Below the pieces are notes generated by a model, which was not told where the DNA came from, did not search any database, and saw only the letters and a list, made by a program, of their open reading frames with translations. A stretch of DNA of 64,000 nt from JBDHWG01 sp039810085. Lineage in GTDB: Bacteria > Chloroflexota > Anaerolineae > Epilineales > JAHCIE01. Positions 21,934 through 30,191 of the stretch are shown here, one piece after another. The position numbers and the translations under genes are program-made. Position 1 is the stretch's first letter; each line of letters starts with the position of its first letter. The DNA is taken from the NCBI GenBank assembly GCA_039810085.1, contig JBDHWG010000020.1:1-64000 (forward strand), given 5' to 3'.

Positions 21934-22566
21934 TTAGCCTACCGGACTCGCGACCGGCTTCCCGCCCCACTCGACGCAGAGGAGACCGGACGCGGTGGGC
22001 GTTGTCACGATGTAGTCACAGTTTCGGAGGGGGTTGGCGTCGACAAAATCCGGCGCGAGGTTCGATGCGAGAACCGGCAGCATGTGCATGAGCACGCTGC
22101 CATGACTGATGAGGACGACACTGCCCGGCTCCTGTGCATGGCGTGCGAGAACGTCGGCGACAAGGGGCAGGAAGCGGTCCCGGATGTCACGCAGGCTCTC
22201 GCCCCCCGGAATCCTGTAGTCCACGTCGCCCGCTCGCCACGCGACCCACTCGGCGTAATGCATCCCCCACGCCTCGTCATCGCTTCGCCCCTCGGCAATC
22301 CCGCAGAACGGCTCCCGCAAGCCATCTTCGAGCACAACGTCGAGGCCAAGCGCTTCGGCGACGATCTCCGCCGTCTCCCTGGCGCGCATGAGTGGGCTGG
22401 CATACAGCGCGAAGATGTTTCGCCCCCGGAGAGCCTGGGCCAATTGCCGCGCCTGGTCTCTGCCAAGCGTCGTCAGGGGAGCGTAGTCCGTCGCCCGGTT
22501 CGATATCGTGCGCGTGACGTTGACCGTGCTCTGTCCGTGGCGGGTGAAGATGAGTTCTTGAGCCAT
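21934..22566 (-). CDS. Histidine phosphatase family protein
   Basis: A 210-residue phosphoglycerate-mutase-like enzyme. The catalytic RHG is at 9-11, the second Arg in SPLMRARETAEI, the acidic partner in DGLREPFCG and the second His in VLISHGSVLM. It would hydrolyse a small phosphorylated metabolite, substrate unknown. It starts 6 bp after a 36-codon gene that has a far better ribosome site, so its translation is likely coupled to that gene. Confidence 0.88.
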   Translation of the reverse strand: MAQELIFTRHGQSTVNVTRTISNRATDYAPLTTLGRDQARQLAQALRGRNIFALYASPLMRARETAEIVAEALGLDVVLEDGLREPFCGIAEGRSDDEAWGMHYAEWVAWRAGDVDYRIPGGESLRDIRDRFLPLVADVLARHAQEPGSVVLISHGSVLMHMLPVLASNLAPDFVDANPLRNCDYIVTTPTASGLLCVEWGGKPVASPVG

Positions 22567-22572
22567 GTCCCG

Positions 22573-22683
22573 CTAAGTCTCCGACGGAGCGTAGCGCGCT
22601 TCTAGCTCAGTGCAATGCTCTTCGGCGCGGGCGATGCGGCCCGACATGGCTGCCAGTCGGTCCACCCAATCTTGTGCATTCAT
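22573..22683 (-). CDS. Small 36-residue protein upstream of the histidine phosphatase
   Basis: It encodes MNAQDWVDRLAAMSGRIARA followed by EEHCTELEARYAPSET. It is one amphipathic helix by composition. GGGAGGAG lies directly before the ATG at an ideal spacing, and the stop is 6 bp before the phosphatase ATG, which itself lacks a strong site. It could be a true microprotein or a leader that couples translation. No family is recognised. Confidence 0.6.
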   Translation of the reverse strand: MNAQDWVDRLAAMSGRIARAEEHCTELEARYAPSET

Positions 22684-22827
22684 CGCTCCTCCCTGCCATC
22701 AACCTGTCATCGGCTTGGGCGACTGATGTCCTCCGCCGCATGGGCATATGTCCACGTGTGACATTTCAAGGGTGCTTATTGTAGCACAAAGTGCCTCTCC
22801 TGCAAGACAAGCCTATGGTTTAATAGA

Positions 22828-22863
22828 GAGCGGAGGGTGTCGCACGCAGCGCGCCCTCCGCTC
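22828..22863. other. GC-rich hairpin upstream of the ABC importer
   Basis: GAGCGGAGGG pairs with CCCTCCGCTC around a 16-base loop. It lacks a clear T run on either strand and could be a terminator for unknown upstream transcription or a leader structure of the operon starting at 22975. Confidence 0.45.
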
Positions 22864-22974
22864 GCGCGTTGTCGCGCCAAACATCCGGGGGCCGATTTGA
22901 CTGTACCTGCATGCGGAGTTAACATGAGCATGGTAGGTTAGACAGCATTCCATAGCGTTGAAGGAGGAGATACC

Positions 22975-24384
22975 ATGCCACGGACTAAGTTGCTCGCGCT
23001 GCTGGCCCTGTTCGTCGTGGGCCTGGTTCTCGCGGCGTGCGCGGGCGGCGCGCCCAGTGCCCCGGCCGCCTCGACCGCGCCGACGAGCGCCCCAGCCGCC
23101 CAGGGTGGCGCGGCCGCTGCGCCGACGAGCGCTCCGGCCAGCCAGGCTGCTGCGCCGGCGGCCGCGGGGAACGTCGATCTCGACTTCTACTACCCTGTCG
23201 CCGTGCCCGGCCCCATCACCCAAATCCTCGACAAGTACGCCGCTGACTTCCACAAGGATAACCCGAACATCACCGTCAAGCCGGTCCTGGCGGGCAGCTA
23301 CCAGGACGCCCTGACCAAGATTCAGACGACGGTGCAGGGCGGTGGCGCGCCGCCAGGACTGGCCGTGCTCCTCTCCACGGACATGTGGTCGCTCATCGAC
23401 GCCGACGCGATTATTCCTCTCGACCAGTGCATCAGCACGATTGGCGGCGATGCCTACCTGAAAGACTTCTTCCCGGCGTTCATGGCGAACTCCCAGGCGC
23501 AGGGCAAGACGTGGGGCATTCCGTTCCAGCGCAGCACGCCGGTGCTCTACTACAACAAGGACGCCTTCAAGGAGGCTGGCCTCGACCCGGAGAAGCCGCC
23601 CAAGAACTGGGATGAGCTGGCGTCGATGGCGCAGAAGCTGACCAAGAAGGACGCCAACGGCCAGGTAACGCGCTGGGGCGTCCAGATCCCCTCGGATGGC
23701 TTCCCGTACTGGATGTTCCAGGGCTTCGCCATCGAGGCGGGCAAGAACATCGTCGGCGACAGCCCGACTGAGGTCTACTTCAACACGCCGGAGGTCAAGC
23801 GCGCCCTGGAGTTCTGGGCGAGCCTATCGACCAAGTACAACGTCATGCCGCCCGGCGTCATCGCCTGGGCGACCACGCCCAACGACTTCACGGCGGGCAA
23901 GACGGCCATGATGTACCACACGACCGGCAGCCTGACCAACGTCCTCAAGCAGGCGCAGTTCCCCGTCGGCGTGGCGTTCATGCCGGCCGACAAGGGCTAC
24001 GGCGCGCCGACCGGCGGCGGCAACCTGTACATCTTCAAGAACGCGCCCAAGGAGAAGCAGGACGCCGCGTGCAAGTTCATCCAGTTCCTCACCAGCCCCG
24101 ACCGCGCCGCCCAGTGGAGCATCGACACCGGCTACGTCGCTACGCGCGCCTCGGCGTATGATACCCAGGCGATGAAGGACCTGGCGGTCAAGCAGCCGCA
24201 GTACCTCGTCGCCAAGGACCAGCTCCAGTACGCCCAGCGCGAGCTGGGGACACACGCCGCGCCGCAGCTCCAGCAGGTGCTCGGCAACAACATCCAGGCG
24301 GTCATCGCCGGAAAGAAGACGGCGGACCAGGCCATGCAGGATGGGCAGGCCGAGGCCGACCGCATCCTGAAGCAGTTCAAGTAG
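22975..24384 (+). CDS. ABC sugar transporter, substrate-binding lipoprotein (UgpB/MalE-like)
   Basis: A 469-residue extracellular solute-binding protein. The signal peptide ends in the lipobox VLAAC, then a low-complexity Ala/Pro/Ser linker of about 35 residues tethers the binding domain. The fold is the family-1 sugar or glycerol-phosphate type, with GIPFQRSTPVLYYNKDAFKE as its best conserved stretch. The ATG follows AAGGAGGAGATACC, a very strong site. It is the first gene of a three-gene importer. No ATPase is encoded, so a shared MsmX/UgpC-type ATPase is probably used. Confidence 0.93.
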   Translation: MPRTKLLALLALFVVGLVLAACAGGAPSAPAASTAPTSAPAAQGGAAAAPTSAPASQAAAPAAAGNVDLDFYYPVAVPGPITQILDKYAADFHKDNPNITVKPVLAGSYQDALTKIQTTVQGGGAPPGLAVLLSTDMWSLIDADAIIPLDQCISTIGGDAYLKDFFPAFMANSQAQGKTWGIPFQRSTPVLYYNKDAFKEAGLDPEKPPKNWDELASMAQKLTKKDANGQVTRWGVQIPSDGFPYWMFQGFAIEAGKNIVGDSPTEVYFNTPEVKRALEFWASLSTKYNVMPPGVIAWATTPNDFTAGKTAMMYHTTGSLTNVLKQAQFPVGVAFMPADKGYGAPTGGGNLYIFKNAPKEKQDAACKFIQFLTSPDRAAQWSIDTGYVATRASAYDTQAMKDLAVKQPQYLVAKDQLQYAQRELGTHAAPQLQQVLGNNIQAVIAGKKTADQAMQDGQAEADRILKQFK

Positions 24385-25307
24385 TGGCAGCGTCGTCGAT
24401 TGCGCGGCCGAAGACAGAGGCGAGGGCGCGACGCCCCCGCCTCTCCTGGCTTCCCTACCTGCTCATCCTGCCGACGCTCATCTTCGTGGTCGTGTTCACC
24501 GTCTGGCCGTCGCTGGCGACGCTCTACCAGAGCCTCTTCAAGGCGAACCAGGCCGTGCGCGTCCCGCAGTTCATCGGGCTGGGCAACTACGTCAACCTGG
24601 TCCAGGACCCCGTCTTCCTCAAAGTGCTTCAGAACACGGCCTTGTTCGTCCTCATGACCGTGCCGCTGTCGATGGCGCTAGGCCTCGCGTTCGCCCTGCT
24701 GCTGAACCAGAAGCTGCGCGCCATCGGCATCTTCCGCCTAGCGATTTTCTACCCGACGATCCTGCCCCTGGTCAGCGCCGCAACCATCTGGCTGTTCATG
24801 TACACGCCGGACTACGGCGTCGTGGCGACGTTCCTGCGGCCGCTGGGCGTTCGCGGGCAGAACTGGCTCGGCAACCCCGACCTGGCGCTGTGGGCCATCA
24901 TCGTGATGACCATCTGGAAGCAGACGGGCTACTACATGATTTTCTACCTGGCGGGCATCCAGAACCTATCGCAGGATGTGTTCGAAGCGGCGGCCCTGGA
25001 CGGCGCAACGCTGTGGCAGGAGATCCGCCACATCACGTTCCCGCTGCTGAGCGCGACAACGCTGTTCGTGACGACCATCGCCGTCGTCGCCGGGTTCCAG
25101 ATGGTCGACCAGATCTACATCATGACGCAGGGCGGCCCGGACAACGCCTCCAACCTGCTCATGTACCACATCTACGAGACGCAGTTCCGGTTCCAGGATC
25201 GCGGCGAGGCCAATGCGTTGACCGTGCTGCTCGTCCTGATCCTGCTCATGTTCACCATCAGCAACTTCCTGTGGTTCGAAGGGCGGACGACGTATGAATC
25301 CGACTAG
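24384..25307 (+). CDS. ABC sugar transporter permease (UgpA/MalF-like)
   Basis: A 307-residue inner-membrane permease with six hydrophobic helices and the EAA loop, seen as EAAALDGATLWQEIRHITFP, that docks the ATPase. The GTG start overlaps the stop of the binding-protein gene by one base. It pairs with the permease gene that overlaps its own 3' end. Confidence 0.93.
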   Translation: MAASSIARPKTEARARRPRLSWLPYLLILPTLIFVVVFTVWPSLATLYQSLFKANQAVRVPQFIGLGNYVNLVQDPVFLKVLQNTALFVLMTVPLSMALGLAFALLLNQKLRAIGIFRLAIFYPTILPLVSAATIWLFMYTPDYGVVATFLRPLGVRGQNWLGNPDLALWAIIVMTIWKQTGYYMIFYLAGIQNLSQDVFEAAALDGATLWQEIRHITFPLLSATTLFVTTIAVVAGFQMVDQIYIMTQGGPDNASNLLMYHIYETQFRFQDRGEANALTVLLVLILLMFTISNFLWFEGRTTYESD

Positions 25308-26133
25308 GGCCGGCCGCCGCTGGAGTCGCTGGCTGGGCATCGCCGTGTTGTGCATCATCGCGGTCGGCTGGCTGATCCCGCTCGTCTGGGTGATCCTGGT
25401 GTCGCTGCGCCCGGCGGACTTGCCGCTGCGCGAGGGGGACATCCTGTTCGGCTCGCGCCCGACGCTGGAGAACTACACCACCGCGTTCCGCATCGCGCCG
25501 TTCGGGACGTACTACTTCAACACCATCTTCATCACCGTCGGCGTCGTGGTCGTGCAGATTATCACGGTCACGCTCGCCGGCTACGCCTTCGCGCGCTACA
25601 CGTTCCCCGGCCAGAACGTCCTGCTGTTCATCATCCTGCTGCAAGTCCTCATCCCGTTCACGGCGCTGGTCGTACCCAACTACGCGACGATTCGCGCCAT
25701 GGGGTTGTTCGACAATCGGCTCGCCATCATGATCCCCTACTTCGGCTCCGCCTTCGGGACGCTGCTCATGCGGCAGACGTTCAAGAGCGTCCCCCGCGAG
25801 CTAGACGACGCCTCGCGCATCGACGGCGCGACCTGGTGGCAGACGCTCTGGCACGTCTACCTACCTGGCGGCACAGCGGCTCTGGTGGCGTTCGGGCTGT
25901 CCTCCATCACCTACCACTGGAACGAGTTCCTGTGGCCACTGGTCGTGACGAACAGCGAGCGCAGCCGTCCGCTGACGGTCGGCCTCGCCATCTTCACGCA
26001 GCTGGGCGAGCTGGGCGCGCAGTGGCCGCTGGTCAGCGCGGCCACTCTGATCGTCGTCGCGCCCCTGTTCATCCTGTTCCTCGTCTTCCAGCGGCAGTTC
26101 ATCAACAGCTTCCTGCGCTCTGGCCTCAAGTAG
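25294..26133 (+). CDS. ABC sugar transporter permease (UgpE/MalG-like)
   Basis: A 279-residue permease with six helices and the EAA-type loop DDASRIDGATWWQTLWHVYL. It overlaps the upstream permease gene by 14 bp, so the two are translationally coupled and should form the heterodimeric channel. The C-terminus, FQRQFINSFLRSGLK, is typical of the MalG group. Confidence 0.93.
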   Translation: MNPTRAGRRWSRWLGIAVLCIIAVGWLIPLVWVILVSLRPADLPLREGDILFGSRPTLENYTTAFRIAPFGTYYFNTIFITVGVVVVQIITVTLAGYAFARYTFPGQNVLLFIILLQVLIPFTALVVPNYATIRAMGLFDNRLAIMIPYFGSAFGTLLMRQTFKSVPRELDDASRIDGATWWQTLWHVYLPGGTAALVAFGLSSITYHWNEFLWPLVVTNSERSRPLTVGLAIFTQLGELGAQWPLVSAATLIVVAPLFILFLVFQRQFINSFLRSGLK

Positions 26134-26201
26134 CCTCTTTTGGACAGTCAGGCGCAAGACGCTGTTGCTCGTCGTGACGTAGATGGCTCCCAAGGATATC
26201 G

Positions 26202-26930
26202 ATGTCTCGGGTCAAGCAAAACGAGCTTCTTGCCTACCTCTTCGACCGCAAGCCACACCGCCTCGCCGAGCCGCTGAATGGGTGGATGACGGCTTCGCCT
26301 CATTTCCGAACGTTCGTCGAGACGTACCGCGACAAGATACGCAAGAAGATCCGCGTCACCCAGGGGCCGGAGAGCGTCCTCGACCTGCAAGCCGAACTTG
26401 CCATCGCCTCTTGGCTGTGCGGCGAGCGCCGCTTCACCGTCGCGTACGAGAAGTGCGGCACAGGCCAGACGCGTTGCCCCGACTTCACCGTCACGTACAC
26501 CACGAGCTTTGACTTCAACGTCGAGGTGACGCGGATGCGTTCCCCAGCTCAGACGGGCCAGACAGGGGCGCCCCCGACGCCAACGCTAGAGGACAACAGC
26601 GGACGGTTGACGGACATCGTGTGCGGCAAACTGAGCCAGATGCTCGCCGATAGCATCAATGTGCTGGTGATCGTGACCGAGACAGACCGCTTGGGCGACC
26701 TCGACCTGGCGCAGTTCATGCTGCATCTCAAGCTGCGGGCCGAGCAGCACGATCCGCGCATTTTGAGCCGCCACGGCTTTCGTGACCCGGCCGACTTCTT
26801 CAAGCACTTTCAACGCCTCAGCGCCGTTGCGCTACGCGACATGCACGCCGACGGCGTCGCGACGCTTTGGGCCAACCCGCAGGCCAAGCACCCTTTACCG
26901 AGTGCGATTCGGACTAGCCTCCAGAAGTAG
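26202..26930 (+). CDS. Hypothetical protein with nuclease-like core
   Basis: A 242-residue soluble protein. The middle has LQAELAIASWL, then CPDFTVTYTTSFDFNVEVTR, an arrangement (E...PDF...VEV) that resembles PD-(D/E)xK nuclease-like folds, although the final Lys is not obvious. A putative partner gene follows within 55 bp. I do not recognise a named family; the nuclease idea is an inference from motif spacing. Confidence 0.6.
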   Translation: MSRVKQNELLAYLFDRKPHRLAEPLNGWMTASPHFRTFVETYRDKIRKKIRVTQGPESVLDLQAELAIASWLCGERRFTVAYEKCGTGQTRCPDFTVTYTTSFDFNVEVTRMRSPAQTGQTGAPPTPTLEDNSGRLTDIVCGKLSQMLADSINVLVIVTETDRLGDLDLAQFMLHLKLRAEQHDPRILSRHGFRDPADFFKHFQRLSAVALRDMHADGVATLWANPQAKHPLPSAIRTSLQK

Positions 26931-26984
26931 CATCCTGGAGATTCTCGTCAACATCGCAGCCTTGAAGCAAGCCTACGAGGGATA

Positions 26985-27464
26985 ATGACCACGACAACTC
27001 AAGACATCTACAACTACCGCAAGGTGAACGACACCCTCATCACGGGCGGCCAGCCCACGGCAGACCAGCTCCGAGCCGCCGCCGACGAGGGGGTTGCGAC
27101 GGTCATCAACCTGGCGACCGGCAATTTGCGCGAGCCGTCGCTGGACGAAGCGAGCCTGGTGAAATCGCTTGACATGGCGTACTATCACATCCCCGTCGCG
27201 TGGGAGAATCCCACCGCCAGCGACTTCGCCGAGTTTGAGCGTGTGATGAGGGAGGCCCCCCAGGGGAAGACGCTTGTTCACTGCGCGGCCAACTTTCGCG
27301 TCACCGCATTCTATTCACTCTATGCGCTGAAACACGTGGGGTGGTCGGAAGCCGCGGCTGACGAGTTCAGGGCTTCGGTGTGGAGGGGCAGCGATTATCC
27401 AGTCTGGGATGCCTTCATCGAACAGATGACATCGAACATCTTGGCCAGCCGAACGGCTTCGTAG
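26985..27464 (+). CDS. Protein tyrosine phosphatase-like protein (DSP fold)
   Basis: A 159-residue protein. YRKVNDTLITGGQPTADQLR and GVATVINLAT mark the beta-lactamase-hydrolase-like/dual-specificity phosphatase fold. The active-site loop reads VHCAANFRVTAF: the Cys and Arg are four residues apart instead of the classical five, a form seen in this subfamily. Substrate is unknown. The ATG follows GAGGGATA. It may be co-transcribed with the gene at 26202. Confidence 0.75.
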   Translation: MTTTTQDIYNYRKVNDTLITGGQPTADQLRAAADEGVATVINLATGNLREPSLDEASLVKSLDMAYYHIPVAWENPTASDFAEFERVMREAPQGKTLVHCAANFRVTAFYSLYALKHVGWSEAAADEFRASVWRGSDYPVWDAFIEQMTSNILASRTAS

Positions 27465-27489
27465 CGCCACGGCGGCCCGCCTCTCGCAA

Positions 27490-27670
27490 CCGTGCCCGCC
27501 GTCCCCTCCAACTCCTCGATCATCTCCCCGAACTTGGCGGCCGGCACGGTGAAGCCCATCTCAGTGTCCTCCGTCTACGCGAACACCCGGTCGCTGTAGC
27601 ACGGCAGGATCACGTTGGGCTTCTGCGTCTGCATGGTGGTAACGATGACATCCCTAAGCACAGTCATCAG
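27490..27670 (-). pseudogene. Truncated DUF169 gene fragment
   Basis: On the minus strand this stretch matches the C-terminal third of the intact DUF169 gene at 45178-45990 (around TQKPNVVLPCYGDRVFA and TEDTEMGFTVPAAKFGEMIE). It has no start, loses similarity at both ends, and carries an in-frame TAG where the intact copy has the CAG of FAQTED. It is the remains of a duplicated copy. Confidence 0.8.
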
Positions 27671-27808
27671 CTACTACCCGCGCTAACCTGCAAACATACT
27701 ACGTTCGAAACATGGGTCCATGTGTAACTCATGATCTCGCACTAACGCTCGGTCGAGCTTCTCACGAGTGGATGTAATTGTGGTGACGTTAATATCACCC
27801 GGTCTCGG
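27671..27808. other. Rest of the gap before the DoxX gene
   Basis: No gene, hairpin or promoter was recognised; base composition is lower in GC than in the coding regions. Confidence 0.5.
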
Positions 27809-28405
27809 CTACGTTGTCAGGCGAACGAAGCGCGCCACCAGCACGGCCTGACCCTCGAAGCGCCGGCGCAGCCAGTGGTCCACGCCCAGGTAACGGCCGG
27901 CGCCGACTGCGACAAACATTAGGTTGAGCAGCACGAGGAAGATGTAGGTCCAAATCCACTCCTGAGGCACCCCCACGAAGCCGATCGCGAGATTGATGCC
28001 CTGGAGCGCGCCAAGAAGCCCCCCTAGCCGAGTCAGAATCCCAAAGATGAGACTGATCGCGATCGCCAGCTCCATGAAGTAGACACCCCAGCCGACCATT
28101 TGGATGTTGGGCATGACGAAGCCGGTGAGGAAGGCCTTGAACGGCTCGATAGAGCCGTATGTCGCCTGCCGTCCGATGAAGTCACACAGCCCCGACGTGG
28201 GATGATTGATATCGGTGGTGAAGGCGAAGTTCGCCGAGCAGCCAAACGTTGGAGGCATCTTCCACTGAGTCTGGCTGAACCACATGAATCCGATCAGGAT
28301 TCGGCTGAGGGCGAAAAACCAAGTTGCCAGCGAGTGCGGCCAGAACGACACGCCGTCGACTCGCTTCTCGGTCGCGGTAGCAGGGTTGGACTTCACGACA
28401 TCCAT
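27809..28405 (-). CDS. DoxX-family membrane protein
   Basis: A 198-residue protein with four hydrophobic helices (about 28-48, 98-120, 122-142 and 148-170) in the DoxX/TQO-small-subunit pattern. GWGVYFMELAIAISLIFGIL and GINLAIGFVG are the recognisable core. DoxX proteins associate with quinone-linked oxidoreductases and oxidative stress. The ATG follows AAGGAGTCTGCT. It has a GTGTAACG promoter at 28480-28510 like its neighbours. Confidence 0.85.
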   Translation of the reverse strand: MDVVKSNPATATEKRVDGVSFWPHSLATWFFALSRILIGFMWFSQTQWKMPPTFGCSANFAFTTDINHPTSGLCDFIGRQATYGSIEPFKAFLTGFVMPNIQMVGWGVYFMELAIAISLIFGILTRLGGLLGALQGINLAIGFVGVPQEWIWTYIFLVLLNLMFVAVGAGRYLGVDHWLRRRFEGQAVLVARFVRLTT

Positions 28406-28479
28406 AGCAGACTCCTTGCGCGCTTGGGGACTTGCGCCTCGACTACCCTCAGTCGGGCGGCGTTTGTCCTAATTGATGC

Positions 28480-28510
28480 ACTGTCTCGTGTGCTCGCTTA
28501 AGCGTTACAC
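28480..28510 (-). promoter_or_regulatory. Putative ECF promoter of the DoxX gene
   Basis: GTGTAACG, 18 bp, then ACAGT inside CGAGACAGT; 75 bp from the start codon. It belongs to a set of six with the same layout. Confidence 0.75.
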
Positions 28511-28575
28511 TTTCGCGCTCAATCGGACGAACTTGCTCTGCAGAGATGCCACGGGCCGCAGACATCGACGCGGCG

Positions 28576-28845
28576 TCACACCGGCGAGGACGTACCGCGC
28601 TTCCAATCCCGGAAGCGCGTCAGGAGAGTGTCCATGGCCTCGGGACTGATCGTCTCCTCGGACAGCCTCCCTACGCTTCGGATCGTCTGCCGCATTTGCT
28701 CGAGGTAGTTGCGGCAGCCGCGACAGTTCGGGAGGTGTGCTTCGAAACGCGCGCGGTCGGTGGGGGAGAGCGTGCCCTCGAAGTACTCAGTTACAAGCTC
28801 GACAAGCTCTTGGCATGTCATTTCCGTATTATCTGTTTCGGCCAT
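28576..28845 (-). CDS. Zinc-finger anti-sigma factor (zf-HC2)
   Basis: An 89-residue protein with an N-terminal CQELVELVTEYFEGTL helix and the ZAS motif His37-x3-Cys41-x2-Cys44 (HLPNCRGC), as in cytoplasmic redox-sensing anti-sigma factors. There is no transmembrane helix. Its partner is likely the ECF-type sigma factor at 39211-39888; the gene itself has a GTGTAACG promoter, which would give negative feedback. The ATG follows AAGGAACCGATCAG. Confidence 0.88.
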   Translation of the reverse strand: MAETDNTEMTCQELVELVTEYFEGTLSPTDRARFEAHLPNCRGCRNYLEQMRQTIRSVGRLSEETISPEAMDTLLTRFRDWKRGTSSPV

Positions 28846-28923
28846 CTGATCGGTTCCTTATGGGGTCATCTCCGCGCCGAAAGCCCCTTTTTCGAAGCGC
28901 AGTCATGGCGCAGCTTGCTCTGA

Positions 28924-28953
28924 ATAGTCTCGCGCACGCCCAAAACGTTACAC
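28924..28953 (-). promoter_or_regulatory. Putative ECF promoter of the anti-sigma gene
   Basis: GTGTAACG, 17 bp, then ACTAT inside CGAGACTAT; 79 bp before the ATG. Confidence 0.78.
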
Positions 28954-29127
28954 AATTCTTAAGCCTCGCTTGCCAACTTCTAAACAGAACGTACCAGCCA
29001 AGCATATTCGGGACCGCCCGACTCGTCCAGAAATGTCTGTGTGCGAAATGGCTTGCCGTGTAACGAGACTGCTCGCTCGGAAATTCTCTCAGCGAGACTT
29101 GGCGAACCACGGCCTGAAAACCCAACG

Positions 29128-29162
29128 AAAAAGGCCGCCGAGGACTATCTCCCCGGCGGCCT
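29128..29162 (-). terminator. Rho-independent terminator of the His-rich SDR gene
   Basis: AGGCCGCCGAGG pairs with CCCCGGCGGCCT with a T run on the minus strand (AAAAA at 29128-29132 on plus), 22 bp after the stop. Confidence 0.85.
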
Positions 29163-29183
29163 GTCTTCTTATGGGTGCAATGC

Positions 29184-30026
29184 TCACTCCGACGACCAGG
29201 GCAAAGCGAAGCTGGGGTAGAGCGTCAGTCCCCCGTCGACGAATATGGTCTGGCCGGTGATGTAGGCCGCCTCGTCTGACGCCAGGAACGCCGCGACCGC
29301 CGCCATCTCCTCGGACGTTCCGGCGCGGCGCATTGGGATGTGGCTCTCGACCTGGGCGCGCTTCTCAGGGTCATCGACCCACGCGCGGTTGATGGGCGTG
29401 ATGGTCGCCCCGGGGCCGATGCCGTTGACGCGAATGCCCTTGTCGGCGTACTCCAGCGCCAACGTCATGGTCATATTCTGCATGCCGCCCTTGCTCATCG
29501 AGTAGCCGATGTACTTCGGTTTCGGGATGATCTGGTGAACGCTAGAGATGTTGAGGATGACCCCAGACTTGCCCTCCGCGAGGAAATGCTTGATGGCCTC
29601 GCGAGCGCAGAGGTAGGCGCCACGCAGGTTGACGGCGAGGACGCCGTCAATGTCCGCTGTATTGGCCTCGTGAGACGCCGCCGAGACCTGGTAGCCCGCG
29701 TTGTTGATGAGAATGTCGAGACCGCCTAGCTCCCGAATCGTCTGCTGCACCATCGCCACGACTTGCTCTTCGGACGAGATATCCGCCTGGACGAAGATGT
29801 GGTGCGTATGCATGTCGTCCATCTCGTCTGCGAAGTGGTCGTGGTGATGATGCGCGCTGCGGCCGCCGCCGTGAATGAGGTCGTCCGTCATCGTCGCTTC
29901 CTCGATCTGGCGGCGGTAGTTGATAGCGACATTCGCCCCTTCCTGCGCAAAGCGCACGGCGATAGCCTGACCGATACCGGACGTACTGCCGGTCACGAGA
30001 ACGTTTTTCCCTGCGAGACCCTTCAT
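29184..30026 (-). CDS. Short-chain dehydrogenase with histidine-rich insert (glucose 1-dehydrogenase-like)
   Basis: A 280-residue SDR. The cofactor motif TGSTSGIG is at 12-19, NNAG in DILINNAGYQ, and the active-site YSMSK follows the ISSV strand. The C-terminus ends in VDGGLTLYPSFALPW. Residues of about 52-76 hold an unusual insert with ten histidines (AHHHHDHFADEMDDMHTHH) in the loop after the second beta strand, not found in ordinary members and possibly metal-binding. The ATG follows AGGAGGTTAACC; the frame is open 42 codons upstream but that part is not needed. A GTGTAACG promoter lies 51 bp upstream. Confidence 0.9.
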   Translation of the reverse strand: MKGLAGKNVLVTGSTSGIGQAIAVRFAQEGANVAINYRRQIEEATMTDDLIHGGGRSAHHHHDHFADEMDDMHTHHIFVQADISSEEQVVAMVQQTIRELGGLDILINNAGYQVSAASHEANTADIDGVLAVNLRGAYLCAREAIKHFLAEGKSGVILNISSVHQIIPKPKYIGYSMSKGGMQNMTMTLALEYADKGIRVNGIGPGATITPINRAWVDDPEKRAQVESHIPMRRAGTSEEMAAVAAFLASDEAAYITGQTIFVDGGLTLYPSFALPWSSE

Positions 30027-30076
30027 GGTTAACCTCCTGCCCTGGTGGCTGACTCTAGGCATTAGCTGCTGCTTGA

Positions 30077-30106
30077 ATAGACTCGGTGGGTCGCCCAGCG
30101 TTACAC
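30077..30106 (-). promoter_or_regulatory. Putative ECF promoter of the His-rich SDR gene
   Basis: GTGTAACG, 17 bp, then TCTAT inside CGAGTCTAT. It is back to back with the cyclase promoter at 30125-30155. Confidence 0.78.
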
Positions 30107-30124
30107 CTTCTTGGTAGACTGTGC

Positions 30125-30155
30125 GTGTAACGCCGCGCGCCTTTTCCCCCACTAT
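30125..30155 (+). promoter_or_regulatory. Putative ECF promoter of the cyclase gene
   Basis: GTGTAACG, 18 bp, then ACTAT; 37 bp before the ATG. Confidence 0.7.
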
Positions 30156-30191
30156 ACTGCACTGTAGTCAAGACTTAACGGGAGGCGCAAG

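Noticed and set aside
29058..29065. A further GTGTAACG box on the plus strand
   Set aside because: No -10-like box lies 17-18 bp downstream and no plus-strand gene follows. It is probably a chance match.
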